The notes: generated by a model not told the origin, from the letters alone. A stretch of 64,000 nucleotides of DNA from Lachnospiraceae bacterium (GCA_015056915.1 SVFK01000004.1:123476-187475), one strand, 5' to 3'; shown: positions 9,952-18,747, counted from the stretch's first letter. Numbers and translations are program-made.

Positions 9952-11034
9952 TCAAATGTTCTTTCTCTTAGGAAAACGATAATATGCTTTCAAAAGGGCT
10001 TCGTCAGCCTCCCACAAAACCACAGCCGTTATCACACAATCCTGCTGTTTCATATATTCCAGCACATATTCTAAGGGCTTGCCTACATGCTCTCCTGCCG
10101 GAACCGCCAGTAAGATTCCATCTGCCTTTCGCATGGTTTCGCACACTTCGGGACATAATAGCGGCGCAGGTGTCGGAATCCATTCCGCCTGCTTGATGCC
10201 GGGCGCACAATTCTGCAGCGCCTCCACCACATCTGCCGGATTAATTTCTGCACTTGCTGCGCACACTGCAATTCTATTTTTACCTGCAAACAAATACTTT
10301 ACATTCTCTGCCATTTCAGGGCTTTCTACAGTGCCCAGAACAGAAAGACCATATCTTTTGCGCAGGGTAGCCGGCAGCCATATGCTGTCACCACCGATTT
10401 CTTTTAATAAGAAAACGACTGTTATGAAAAAGAAGGATAATATGGCACTGAGCACCAAAGCTCTGACCGGTCTTACATCCGGTATTACTTCTTCCGCCGC
10501 ATCAGCAGCATCAATCACTACTATGGACGACACCTCCGGTGTCATTATTTCCACAAATTCCTTCATCATAGCCCGCTCTACAGCCCTTGCAATCAGCAAG
10601 GTCGTTTCAGGACTATTGGTCACTATTGTGGTAGAGGGAATATGCCAGTCCGTGGCAAGACTTCCTGTTATCACTGCAGAGATTTCTTCGGATGTCATAT
10701 CAGGAGCGGTAATGTTTTCCGCAAGGGCAATATCCTGCAGATGCGCCTCTACACCATCAATGAAATCCTGCACATGCACGAGGTCCCCCACCGTCACTTC
10801 ATTAAAATAGTAGTCTCCCGACGCCACAGGCTCCTTAGTATAATGGATTCTGTAGGTGGAAGTGACTGTATATTCTACATCGCCGCGGAACAACACATTT
10901 TTTACATAATAACCACCGCCAAACAGCAATGCTCCCACCACTGTCAGCGCAAAAATCTTATCCAGATTGCGTATAAAACGTAAAACCGTCAACCTAAGGT
11001 CAAAGGGCTCCTTACCATAGCTTCCTTCCCACAT
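9952..11034 (-). CDS. Wzz-type chain-length protein with degenerate kinase-like tail
   Basis: A 360-residue membrane protein of the polysaccharide co-polymerase type. The first transmembrane helix is at about residues 30-48 (IFALTVVGALLFGGGYYV). An extracellular helical region follows, and a second helix at about 190-210 (ALVLSAILSFFFITVVFLL) returns the chain to the cytoplasm. The C-terminal ~130 residues align in pattern with CpsD/BY-kinase domains (ADGILLAVPAGEHVGKPLEY) but have no Walker A loop and no Tyr cluster, so kinase activity is unlikely. It probably sets chain length with the EpsG-type polymerase. AGGAGA precedes the ATG. Confidence 0.8.
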   Translation of the reverse strand: MWEGSYGKEPFDLRLTVLRFIRNLDKIFALTVVGALLFGGGYYVKNVLFRGDVEYTVTSTYRIHYTKEPVASGDYYFNEVTVGDLVHVQDFIDGVEAHLQDIALAENITAPDMTSEEISAVITGSLATDWHIPSTTIVTNSPETTLLIARAVERAMMKEFVEIMTPEVSSIVVIDAADAAEEVIPDVRPVRALVLSAILSFFFITVVFLLKEIGGDSIWLPATLRKRYGLSVLGTVESPEMAENVKYLFAGKNRIAVCAASAEINPADVVEALQNCAPGIKQAEWIPTPAPLLCPEVCETMRKADGILLAVPAGEHVGKPLEYVLEYMKQQDCVITAVVLWEADEALLKAYYRFPKRKNI

Positions 11035-11048
11035 ACCATTTCTCCTAA

Positions 11049-12491
11049 TTATTCGTTGTCGTTAGATTTCTTCTGATGCTCTGCCTTGAATGCGGTTATC
11101 TGTTCGCTCTCCACGCCCTCCGTGCTATCCGGCCAGAAGAGAATCTTTAAAGTCAACAGCATCAGTTTCATGTCAAGCCACACAGAATAGTTTTCTATAT
11201 ATGTTAAATCCAGTTTTAACTTATCATACGGGGAGGTGTTATACTTTCCGTACACCTGCGCAAATCCTGCAAGTCCCGCTTTCACCTTCATGCGGAAGGC
11301 AAATTCCGGCATAATCTCTACATACTGAGCAATAATTTCCGGTCTTTCCGGCCTGGGACCGATAAAGGACATATCACCCCTTAAAATATTAATCAGCTGG
11401 GGAAGCTCATCAATACGGCACTTACGAATTACCTTGCCAATGGGAGTGACACGTCTGTCATTTTTCTGCGCCAGTCTTGCAACCCCATCCTTTTCCGCAT
11501 CTGTACGCATGCTGCGGAATTTCAAAATATAAAACTCGCGCTGATTAATCGTGCAACGCACCTGCTTGTACAACACAGGACCGCCGTCATAAAGCTTAAT
11601 GGCGATTGCCGTAATCAGCATAAAGGGCGATGCAATAATCAATAGCAGAAGCGAGCATACAATATCAATGGCACGCTTAATAAAACGTTGTTCCATACTG
11701 AGATGGTATTCTCTTGTTAATAAAATCGGAGAGTCGAAAATATGCAATTCTTCTGCGCCCAGCAAAATAACATCTGTTATCTTTGGCATCATATACACTC
11801 TGATAGAGTGGGCATAACAAAACTTTAAAAGCACATTTCTATCTTCTACTGTAATATCCCACAGCACCACTGCCGAAATCTCTCCGGCATTATAGTAGTC
11901 CATGATTTCCTTGCACAGCACATCATTCCCCTTGTTAATATGTGCAAACTTGGTGATCTTGTATTTGTCTTTTCTGCTTTCAAACTTATTACAGATATCT
12001 TCAATCGGTCGGTCGCCATGAATCAATAACAGCTCTCTCGGCGGAAAAACTGACTGATATATTTTGTTCGCAATATTAACATAGATAATCACAGCCGCAA
12101 CCTGTTCTACCATCATGGCTATAAACATATTGGGCACAAAAAGCTCACGCGCCATAATGGAAAGCTCTGCATAAATCAGGATATTGGCAATTAATGTAGA
12201 AAACACCTGCGAAAAAATCAACTCCACATTTTTCAGATATCCCAATCGCATGCCGCCGTATGTTAGAGAAAAGAAAAACAGGAGAACTCCATAAAAGGTA
12301 ATTTCCAGAAGGCTGTTTTTCCAAAAAACATTACGCAATTCCTCTACAATACTCCATTGAAAATGCACCTGCCAGTGATAGGCAAATATGCCAATCTCCA
12401 ACGCCAGACAGACAGCTGACAATGTCAGATTAATCAATCTTTTAAAGCTTTCTCTTCTTCTCAATCTATTCTCAAAGGTATTTGTCTGCAA
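11049..12491 (-). CDS. Polyprenyl-phosphate sugar-1-phosphate transferase (priming transferase)
   Basis: The initiating enzyme of the cluster: it moves a sugar-1-phosphate from UDP-sugar to undecaprenyl phosphate. About five N-terminal membrane segments and a nucleotide-fold segment (about residues 130-240) precede the catalytic domain. That domain has the amphipathic segment KRAIDIVCSLLLLIIASPFM, then YILKFRSMRTDAEKDG, RKCRIDELPQLINILRGDMS and FIGPRPERPEI, all diagnostic of the WcaJ/WbaP family. Upstream in-frame GTG (12518) and ATG (12512) exist, but the TTG at 12491 sits 8 bases after a perfect GGAGG, giving 480 residues. An extended -10 promoter lies just upstream. Confidence 0.9.
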   Translation of the reverse strand: MQTNTFENRLRRRESFKRLINLTLSAVCLALEIGIFAYHWQVHFQWSIVEELRNVFWKNSLLEITFYGVLLFFFSLTYGGMRLGYLKNVELIFSQVFSTLIANILIYAELSIMARELFVPNMFIAMMVEQVAAVIIYVNIANKIYQSVFPPRELLLIHGDRPIEDICNKFESRKDKYKITKFAHINKGNDVLCKEIMDYYNAGEISAVVLWDITVEDRNVLLKFCYAHSIRVYMMPKITDVILLGAEELHIFDSPILLTREYHLSMEQRFIKRAIDIVCSLLLLIIASPFMLITAIAIKLYDGGPVLYKQVRCTINQREFYILKFRSMRTDAEKDGVARLAQKNDRRVTPIGKVIRKCRIDELPQLINILRGDMSFIGPRPERPEIIAQYVEIMPEFAFRMKVKAGLAGFAQVYGKYNTSPYDKLKLDLTYIENYSVWLDMKLMLLTLKILFWPDSTEGVESEQITAFKAEHQKKSNDNE

Positions 12492-12546
12492 AATAATTTT
12501 CCTCCGTATCATAGGCACAATCTCTATTCCTACTATTCCACTCTTT

Positions 12547-12555
12547 AGTATACCA
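12547..12555 (-). promoter_or_regulatory. Extended -10 promoter for the priming transferase gene
   Basis: On the minus strand TGGTATACT forms a TGn-extended -10 element about 56 bases before the TTG start. The -35 region (TTGTGC-like, 18 bases upstream) is weak, as is usual with extended -10 promoters. It would give the later part of the cluster its own transcription start. Confidence 0.45.
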
Positions 12556-12605
12556 CAATAGCCGTCATTTGCACAATATATAGTATAGAGTTACTTTCCC
12601 AGACA

Positions 12606-13364
12606 CTATAAAATTCGTCTTTTAAATGTAGTGAACGCCCAAAAACAGAAGTGCCATGCACTATTTATCACGGACATTCCCTCCGCCTTACGATACAAAT
12701 TCCAAATGCGCCTCAAGGCCTCAACCTTATTGGAGGACAAAGAATTGTCCACACGACGATACTTCACCAGATTTTCATTCAGTCCGTATGCCACATACCC
12801 ATTGCGCAGGACCTTCCACCAAAGCGCCGTATCCTCACTCTTGATAATCGGCATTTCCAGTAACGTTTTATCAATCTTCTCTGTATCGAACATCACCGTT
12901 GTGGTAAATATAGTCGTATTTTTGAGCGCCTCCCGATAAACAAGAGTTTCCGGCACCTTCACCACTCTTCCGGTGCCTACACCGTTCTCATCCGCAAACT
13001 CATAGCCGGTAAATGCAAAAGCAGCATCCTTTTCCTGCATAAATGCAAGCTCTCGCTCCAGCTTTTCCGGCACCCACAAATCATCCGCATCCAGATAAGC
13101 AATATATCTGCCCTGTGCTTCCTTAAGCCCTCTGTTTCTCGCCTGCGCCGCTCCCATGTTGGCCGGCTGACGTATCAGGCGAATTCTCCCATCCCCCGTC
13201 TCCCGGATGTAAGCCTCAATTACAGCAGCGCTGGCATCCGGGCTACCATCCTCTACCAGAAGCAGCTCCCAATCCGTGTGGGTCTGTCTACGCACGCAAT
13301 CCATCGTTTCCACTATATATTTTTCCACATTGTAAACAGGTACAATAATGCTGACTAATTTCAT
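12606..13364 (-). CDS. Glycosyltransferase family 2
   Basis: A 252-residue GT-A glycosyltransferase. It has the order LVSIIVPVYNVEKYIVETM, LLVEDGSPDASAAVIE, GAAQARNRGLKEAQGRYIAY and YLDADDLWVPEKLE, the last being the DxD site. It ends in a short aromatic and basic tail without a clear membrane helix. The ribosome site is weak (GAGTGAGAG). It lies between the priming transferase and the two membrane proteins of the same cluster. The sugar donor is unknown. Confidence 0.9.
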   Translation of the reverse strand: MKLVSIIVPVYNVEKYIVETMDCVRRQTHTDWELLLVEDGSPDASAAVIEAYIRETGDGRIRLIRQPANMGAAQARNRGLKEAQGRYIAYLDADDLWVPEKLERELAFMQEKDAAFAFTGYEFADENGVGTGRVVKVPETLVYREALKNTTIFTTTVMFDTEKIDKTLLEMPIIKSEDTALWWKVLRNGYVAYGLNENLVKYRRVDNSLSSNKVEALRRIWNLYRKAEGMSVINSAWHFCFWAFTTFKRRIL

Positions 13365-13377
13365 CTCTCACTCAATC

Positions 13378-14262
13378 CTAATCTGTATCAATCCAAAATA
13401 AATAATATCCCGCAAGCTGTTCGGCTTCCACTCCCAGCGCTGCCTTCAACACCTTCAAATCAGGCTCCTGTACCGTATCAGGAAGCAGGATACAATTCAC
13501 ACCTATCTCCTTGGCCGCCTCCATACACCACCGGCCGGTAATCAAGGTCACAGGACTCTGCTCTTCTGCATCCAGAATGCCCTCATCAGAATAATCATCC
13601 CAGATACATTCAATAGTGCCCGTTTCTTCCAGATTACACATCCACGCATAGAGCTTCTGTTCCGTTTTTCCATATGTCTCATAGGAATACGCCCCCAAAG
13701 ATGCCTCCCACATATTTCTGCCATAGGGCAATACAATACCACCATCAAAGGCACGCGCCTCCGCCATAATCTCCTGCGGAGCCCACAAACAAAGCTCTTC
13801 CTCTGCCAGATTACTGAGCGCAGTCAGCACTTCCCGGGACTGTTTTCGTTGCTGCAATTCTTCCTCTGCATCAAAAACCTTCTGTCCCATGCTTCCGGAG
13901 AGAAAAACGAGCGCCAGAACCGCTGCCGTTATACCAATCCTTTTCCCGGCACTCCCTTTATAGCGTTCCCAACAGTCTGTCAGAATAATGGCTCCGCCAT
14001 AGGCAATCATCACAACAACCGGAACATAATTCCATATCCATTCATAGTCATAGAACCGTGTCTGGTACATCATCAGCACTGCCGCACTTACAGGGAATAT
14101 GCAAAGCACCGTCATAATTGCTGTATATAACACAAAAAGCCGGTTTTTCTCTTTCTTCTTAAAAAAGAAGAACAGTAAAACGAGCAGCAAAAGTGCCGCA
14201 AATTTACCACCATCCGTATAACGCAACCACCCGTGCCATGCATTTATCAGGAGTTCTTGCAT
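13378..14262 (-). CDS. Membrane protein of unknown function in the polysaccharide cluster
   Basis: A 294-residue protein with three or four N-terminal membrane helices (about residues 20-35, 47-67, 78-95, 108-124). A soluble C-terminal part of ~165 residues carries EELCLWAPQEIMAEARAFDG and PVTLITGRWCMEAAKEIGVN. The arrangement resembles the last helices and extracellular domain of a large membrane glycosyltransferase. It overlaps the upstream membrane gene by 16 bases, and the two may work as a split pair. AGGAGG precedes the ATG, arguing that it is an independent gene and not a frameshift product. I do not recognise the family. Confidence 0.7.
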   Translation of the reverse strand: MQELLINAWHGWLRYTDGGKFAALLLLVLLFFFFKKKEKNRLFVLYTAIMTVLCIFPVSAAVLMMYQTRFYDYEWIWNYVPVVVMIAYGGAIILTDCWERYKGSAGKRIGITAAVLALVFLSGSMGQKVFDAEEELQQRKQSREVLTALSNLAEEELCLWAPQEIMAEARAFDGGIVLPYGRNMWEASLGAYSYETYGKTEQKLYAWMCNLEETGTIECIWDDYSDEGILDAEEQSPVTLITGRWCMEAAKEIGVNCILLPDTVQEPDLKVLKAALGVEAEQLAGYYLFWIDTD

Positions 14263-15326
14263 ATTGCACCCTCCTTTCTGCCCTTACGCTTCTCCAACCA
14301 TTCGATTACGAAGCGAATCAGCAGTACGCCGGTCACAACCACCAGACAGGCGCCCATACCATAGAGTGTCCATACAATACAAGCCTCTGCCAAAATACAT
14401 AGCACTGCAAGCTTGTACCTTCTTCTAAGCACAAGTCCCAACGCATAAGGTATTAAGACAGCCCCACGGATTGTAACACCGCGGAAACCACTGTGCATCA
14501 GGCCGAAACCATCCATTCCGACCATATAATCTCCCACACCAACCAAAAGAGCCGTCAACACAAGGAACAGACCTCTTTTGAATGCATCTTCCGGGAAAAG
14601 CACTCCGGCAACCGCACTAAATGCCAGATAGCTCAAAAGGAGTACAAATGCCGGCACAATACTCAGCACTACCGTTGCCGCTTCCAAGCCAAAGCTCTGA
14701 CAGAGAATGGCATAGAACGTAGGCAGGCATAATATTTTCAATCGCATGGGAATTCCCAGCGAATACGGTTTACCTGTCATAGGATTTACCTGATATATGG
14801 TATCCGTTGCCAAAAAGCTGTTCACTGTCTCCAGTGTCATGTCACCACCCAAATACACACTCTGTGCGGCAACAACAGTCAGAAACTGCACAAGTACGAT
14901 AATGCCAAAAATCACATAAACTATCACCTGCGCCTTCGTATAATTAACCGTAAGCTGCCTTTTCACATGCTTACGCTGCATTTCGCGCTGCAACACCGGA
15001 TTCTTTTTGTCTCTGTGACTACCTATTAATTGCACAACAACTGCTGCTAACAGGCATACTACCACGCCTATTCCAAGCAGCTTTACGCAATCAGAAAAAG
15101 ACCGCCCCAATAAGCAAGCTCCTAAATGAGCCGCCTCGGCCAGTCCGATAACAACAATTCCTCCTGTCAGCATACTATCTGCCAGACCAAGCTTCTGTGT
15201 CGGTTGATTCCCATACAAGATGCGCAACACACCCTTGCCCAGAACGAAAGGAACCAAAGCCATTAACAGCCATAAAACCAACGCCATATCTGCTCCAATC
15301 CGCCTGTTTTCTGCCATTTCTTTCAC
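14247..15326 (-). CDS. Multi-pass membrane protein (DUF6077-like)
   Basis: A ~359-residue integral membrane protein with about nine hydrophobic helices, including an AllVivG-type start LVLWLLMALVPFVLGKGVL. A loop near residues 160-215 (LGGDMTLETVNSFLATDTIY, then MTGKPYSLGIPM) is probably extracellular. It resembles Lachnospiraceae membrane proteins annotated as DUF6077, but I cannot confirm this. It is the first gene of the polysaccharide cluster. Neither the GTG at 15326 nor the ATG at 15317 has a good ribosome site, so the exact start is open. It could be a membrane glycosyltransferase half together with the next gene. Confidence 0.65.
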   Translation of the reverse strand: MKEMAENRRIGADMALVLWLLMALVPFVLGKGVLRILYGNQPTQKLGLADSMLTGGIVVIGLAEAAHLGACLLGRSFSDCVKLLGIGVVVCLLAAVVVQLIGSHRDKKNPVLQREMQRKHVKRQLTVNYTKAQVIVYVIFGIIVLVQFLTVVAAQSVYLGGDMTLETVNSFLATDTIYQVNPMTGKPYSLGIPMRLKILCLPTFYAILCQSFGLEAATVVLSIVPAFVLLLSYLAFSAVAGVLFPEDAFKRGLFLVLTALLVGVGDYMVGMDGFGLMHSGFRGVTIRGAVLIPYALGLVLRRRYKLAVLCILAEACIVWTLYGMGACLVVVTGVLLIRFVIEWLEKRKGRKEGAICKNS

Positions 15327-15373
15327 AGGCTTTTATTGATTTTATCATATTTATTACCTTAACACAAATAAAA

Positions 15374-15404
15374 CAAAAAAGCCATATGCAGAAGCATACG
15401 GCTT
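15374..15404 (-). terminator. Terminator after the Spo0A-type gene
   Basis: On the minus strand AAGCCGTATGC and GCATATGGCTT form an 11-bp stem (one wobble pair) with a TTCT loop and a T-run. It lies downstream of the gene ending at 15473 and insulates it from the polysaccharide cluster. Confidence 0.8.
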
Positions 15405-15472
15405 TGTCAGTCGGAGGTAAAAGGAATACTCTAAAATTATGTGATTTATTGTAATTTGTTATTCCCTAACTG

Positions 15473-15850
15473 TTACATAGCTTTAATATCCAAACGAATA
15501 CTATCCGCGATACGCGCTATGTACTCGCTGTTAGTGGGTCTGTTTCTACCTGAAGAAACGGAATAGCCAAACATCTTTTCAAAGGTTTCTACATTTCCGC
15601 GTGTCCAGGATACCTCAATGGCATTGCGAATTGCTCGCTCCACCTTCTGATCCGTAGTCCTGAATCTCTTCGCAATAGTGGGATAAAGCAGCTTGGTTAC
15701 GCTACTCACCACCTCCATGTCTTTCCCTGAAAGCAATATAGCATCACGTAAATAATGATATCCCTTCAGGTGTGCAGGCACACCAATGTCCAACATTATA
15801 TTAGTTATATATCTCTCCAATTCATAGTCATTTACAGCAGCAATCTCCAA
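15473..15850 (-). CDS. Standalone Spo0A-type DNA-binding domain (no receiver)
   Basis: A 125-residue protein matching only the C-terminal effector domain of the sporulation master regulator Spo0A. Shared features in order are ITNIMLDIGVPAHLKGYHYL, RDAI, LYPTIAKRF, KVERAIRNAIEVSWTRGNVE, FGYSVSSGRNRPTNSEYIA and IADSIRL. The middle part is the helix-turn-helix region that binds 0A boxes. The usual phospho-acceptor receiver domain is absent, and nothing like it is coded in the 127 bases upstream. The start is TTG with AAAGGGG 8-10 bases before it. It may bind Spo0A sites without phosphorylation control. A terminator follows. Confidence 0.88.
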   Translation of the reverse strand: MEIAAVNDYELERYITNIMLDIGVPAHLKGYHYLRDAILLSGKDMEVVSSVTKLLYPTIAKRFRTTDQKVERAIRNAIEVSWTRGNVETFEKMFGYSVSSGRNRPTNSEYIARIADSIRLDIKAM

Positions 15851-15977
15851 AATAATATCCCCTTTCGCATGTCAAGTATTGCTCCTTACTGCGACTGACA
15901 AATGAATTCTAGCATATCTGTCGAAAATTGTGAAGAGTTTTTCATCGCATAAATTACGTTTTTCCGTTAAAATTTCT

Positions 15978-16907
15978 TTACACCACTTCTTTTACCAGAT
16001 AAATCGGTCTCTTTTTGACCTCCATATAGGTCTTGGCAAGGTATTGTCCCAAAATCCCTGTACAAAAAAACTGAATACCGCTTGTCATGAGAATAATACA
16101 CACCAGGGAAGGCCAGCCGTCCACCGGGTCTCCGAAAAGAATCTTACGCACGATAATAAAGATAATCATTGCAAAGGCCACAACACACAATAATACACCC
16201 ATCAGGGAAGCAATCATCAGCGGTGCCGTAGAAAAAGCTACAATACCGTCAAAGGAGTACATTAATAGCTTCCAGAAGCTCCATTTGGTCTCCCCCTTTG
16301 CACGCTCAATATTCTCATATTCTAACCATTTGGTGCGAAAACCTACCCAGCCGAAAATCCCTTTTGTAAAACGATTGTATTCCCGCATGGAAAGAATCGA
16401 GTCAACCATCTGCCTTGTCATCAGACGATAATCTCTGGCGCCATCCATCATCTCCGTCTTGGATATCTTCTTCATCAGACGATAAAATCTTCTGGCAAAA
16501 AAACTACGGATAGGCGGCTCTCCCTTTCTGCTCACACGTCTGGTGGCTACCGAATCATAGCCCTGCTCTATATAAGAAAGCATCTGTGGTAAAAGCGACG
16601 GCGGATCCTGCAAATCTACATCCATCAACACCACATAATCGCCCTTGGCATACTCCAGCCCCGCAAACATTGCAGCTTCCTTGCCGAAATTTCTGGAAAA
16701 AGAAATCAAATGCACTCTCTCATCCCGCTCGCGCAGCTTTTTTACCTCAGCCACCGTTCGGTCGCCGGAGCCGTCATCAATATAAAGAATCTCCAATTCA
16801 ATCTCTTTCTCCTGAAAAAAGGAGCTATTTTTTAGCAATTCCGAATAAAACAATTCCACATTTTCTTCTTCGTTATAGCACGGAACAACTACACTTAACA
16901 GGCTCAT
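15978..16907 (-). CDS. Membrane glycosyltransferase, DPM1/GtrB type
   Basis: A 309-residue family 2 transferase that moves a sugar to polyprenyl phosphate. It has LLSVVVPCYNEEENVELFYS, LYIDDGSGDRTVAEV, FSRNFGKEAAMFAGLEYA, DYVVLMDVDLQDPP (the DxD metal site) and the QMV...EYNRFTKGIFGWVGF segment typical of GtrB and YkoT. Two C-terminal membrane helices (about 230-252 and 268-290) anchor it. GGAGG lies 7 bases before the ATG. A good promoter is upstream and divergent from the PAP2-type gene. It may supply a lipid-linked sugar to decorate a surface glycan. Confidence 0.92.
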   Translation of the reverse strand: MSLLSVVVPCYNEEENVELFYSELLKNSSFFQEKEIELEILYIDDGSGDRTVAEVKKLRERDERVHLISFSRNFGKEAAMFAGLEYAKGDYVVLMDVDLQDPPSLLPQMLSYIEQGYDSVATRRVSRKGEPPIRSFFARRFYRLMKKISKTEMMDGARDYRLMTRQMVDSILSMREYNRFTKGIFGWVGFRTKWLEYENIERAKGETKWSFWKLLMYSFDGIVAFSTAPLMIASLMGVLLCVVAFAMIIFIIVRKILFGDPVDGWPSLVCIILMTSGIQFFCTGILGQYLAKTYMEVKKRPIYLVKEVV

Positions 16908-16940
16908 GGCTGCCTCCTATTCGCTTCGGTATTTTAATTT

Positions 16941-16969
16941 ATTATACTATTCCCCATTGCAGTTATCAA
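16941..16969 (-). promoter_or_regulatory. Sigma-A promoter of the DPM1-type gene
   Basis: TTGATA (16964-16969) and TATAAT (16941-16946) on the minus strand are separated by exactly 17 bases, ending about 33 bases before the ATG. Confidence 0.75.
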
Positions 16970-17047
16970 GTTAAAATCAAAGGCTGTACTTTTTGATGTT
17001 TTTCGATTATACTATAAGCATTGAGATTTTCGAGTGAGGTAATAAGT

Positions 17048-17506
17048 ATGTCTTTCTTTCAAGAGTTTTTGAACAATACCGTGTTCCTGACAGCCGTTAT
17101 CGGTTGGGCGGTTGCACAGTTATTGAAAACCATTATTCATTTCATATTGACCAAAGAATTCGTTGCAGAACGTATGGTAGGAAGCGGCGGCATGCCCAGT
17201 TCTCATTCTTCCACCGTCTGCGCACTGGCCACTGCCTCTTTTTACGAATTCGGACCCGGCAGCTTTGAATTTGCAATTGCCGCTATTTTTGCCATCATCG
17301 TGATGTATGATGCTCGCGGAGTCCGCCGTGAAACAGGCATTCAGGCCAAGCTGTTAAATGATATTTTGAAAACCTTCGAATCCATGGGCCGAAGCGAAAT
17401 ATCTGCTCATGACAAGCTGAAGGAATTTGTTGGACATACTCCCCTGCAGGTTCTCATCGGAGCCCTGCTGGGTATCTTAATCGGTGTGTTAATGTATGCC
17501 TTTTAA
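17048..17506 (+). CDS. Divergent PAP2 family protein (YuiD-like)
   Basis: A 152-residue membrane protein with about four helices. It has the divergent-PAP2 hallmark GSGGMPSSHSSTVCALATAS near residue 45 and YDARGVRRETGIQAKLLNDI near residue 95, the family of plant acid-phosphatase-like and bacterial YuiD proteins. The true PAP2 phosphatase motifs are only partly kept, so a lipid phosphatase role is uncertain. The frame is open upstream to 17021, but the ATG at 17048 is preceded by GAGG and begins the first helix. It is transcribed away from the DPM1-type gene. Confidence 0.9.
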   Translation: MSFFQEFLNNTVFLTAVIGWAVAQLLKTIIHFILTKEFVAERMVGSGGMPSSHSSTVCALATASFYEFGPGSFEFAIAAIFAIIVMYDARGVRRETGIQAKLLNDILKTFESMGRSEISAHDKLKEFVGHTPLQVLIGALLGILIGVLMYAF

Positions 17507-17543
17507 GGTATTCTTAATATTTTTTTATTTTTTCATAAGCTTA

Positions 17544-17572
17544 CTGACTCAAAAAGGCTTATGTGCTATACT
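17544..17572 (+). promoter_or_regulatory. Promoter of the DUF3048 lipoprotein gene
   Basis: CTGACT (17544-17549) and TATACT (17567-17572) with a 17-base spacer lie 30 bases before the ATG. A CATAAGC/GCTTATG inverted repeat brackets the -35 box and may be an operator or the terminator of the preceding gene. Confidence 0.5.
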
Positions 17573-17601
17573 TTTTATACAAAAGAAAAGAGGCAATAAC
17601 T

Positions 17602-18747
17602 ATGAAAAGGAAAATACTATTATTGACTCTTGCGTTTTCAGTTTACCTTCTGGCAGCCTGTTCACGAAACGAAACAAACAGCCCCATCATAACGGATGAG
17701 GATTCGTTTTCCAATCAAGCAGACTCCACAGATGAAGATTCAAGCAATCTCCCCGGAGATGTGATTGTAGAGGACGATACTCTTCCTCCCAGAGAAGGCA
17801 TGGTTCGCAGTCGCCTGACCAACGAATGGGTGAATGAAGAGGTGACTAACACACGGCCCATTGCGGTTATGATTCCTAATGAAAACGAAGCAGTCCCCCA
17901 TTATAATCTTTCCAAGGCTTCCATTCTTTACGAGGCCAATGTCGAAGGAAGAATGTCACGTATGCTTGCCATATACGAAGACTGGCAGGACATGGAGCAA
18001 ATCGGAAACGTGCGAAGCCTCCGTTCCTACTACGCATACTGGGCTTTTGAATGGGATGCCTTTATTGTACATTTTGGCGGTCCCTATTTTATTGATTCCT
18101 TGCTTGCAGAAGAGACCACTCAGAATGTAAATGGCTCCAGCGGCGCGGATGAAGATGCCTTCTATCGCACCTCTGACCGTGAAGCACCTCATAACGCCTA
18201 TGTTTCAGGCAAGGGAATCTTGGAGGTAATAGAAGAAAAGGACTATTCTTTAGAATACCGTGGTTTGAGTGATGAAAATCATTACAGCTTTACCACCAAA
18301 GCCAATCCCAACACATTGGAGCAATATGGCGCCGAAGCCAAAAGTGCAACCTACATAGACATGTCAGGTTGTTATCCGCTTACCAGATGCTATTTTGAGT
18401 ATAATGAGGAAGACGGACTTTATTATCGCTCTCAGCATTTATCCGGCGCTACAGACGGGCCGCATATTGATGCAGTCACCGGCGAGCAACTGACCTTTAA
18501 GAACATTTTAGTGCAAAACACTTATTATGAGGAGCTAGGTGAAGGTTATCTGGCTTTTCAATGTCATGACACTACTCATGATGGCTGGTTCTTTACAAAC
18601 GGCAAAGGCATTCATGTCACCTGGCAGAAAACCAGCGACTACGGTGCCACCAGATACTACGATGATGACGGCAATGAAATCACCTTAAACACCGGCAAAA
18701 CTATGGTGTGCATCGTGGAGGAAGGCGACTCCTTCGCATTCCACTAA
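17602..18747 (+). CDS. DUF3048 (YerB-like) lipoprotein
   Basis: A 381-residue lipoprotein: lipobox LLAAC with Cys at residue 20, then an acidic Ser/Asp/Glu linker (about 21-75), then the DUF3048 domain. Typical features are RPIAVMIPNENEAVPHYNLS, ILYEANVEGRMSRMLAIYED, IGNVRSLRSYYAYWAFEWDA and, near the end, HVTWQKTSDYGATRYYDDDG. YerB-type proteins are surface lipoproteins of unknown activity. The ATG at 17602 follows AGAGG. An earlier in-frame ATG at 17563 overlaps the promoter and is rejected. The stop codon touches the left end of the large palindrome. Confidence 0.9.
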   Translation: MKRKILLLTLAFSVYLLAACSRNETNSPIITDEDSFSNQADSTDEDSSNLPGDVIVEDDTLPPREGMVRSRLTNEWVNEEVTNTRPIAVMIPNENEAVPHYNLSKASILYEANVEGRMSRMLAIYEDWQDMEQIGNVRSLRSYYAYWAFEWDAFIVHFGGPYFIDSLLAEETTQNVNGSSGADEDAFYRTSDREAPHNAYVSGKGILEVIEEKDYSLEYRGLSDENHYSFTTKANPNTLEQYGAEAKSATYIDMSGCYPLTRCYFEYNEEDGLYYRSQHLSGATDGPHIDAVTGEQLTFKNILVQNTYYEELGEGYLAFQCHDTTHDGWFFTNGKGIHVTWQKTSDYGATRYYDDDGNEITLNTGKTMVCIVEEGDSFAFH

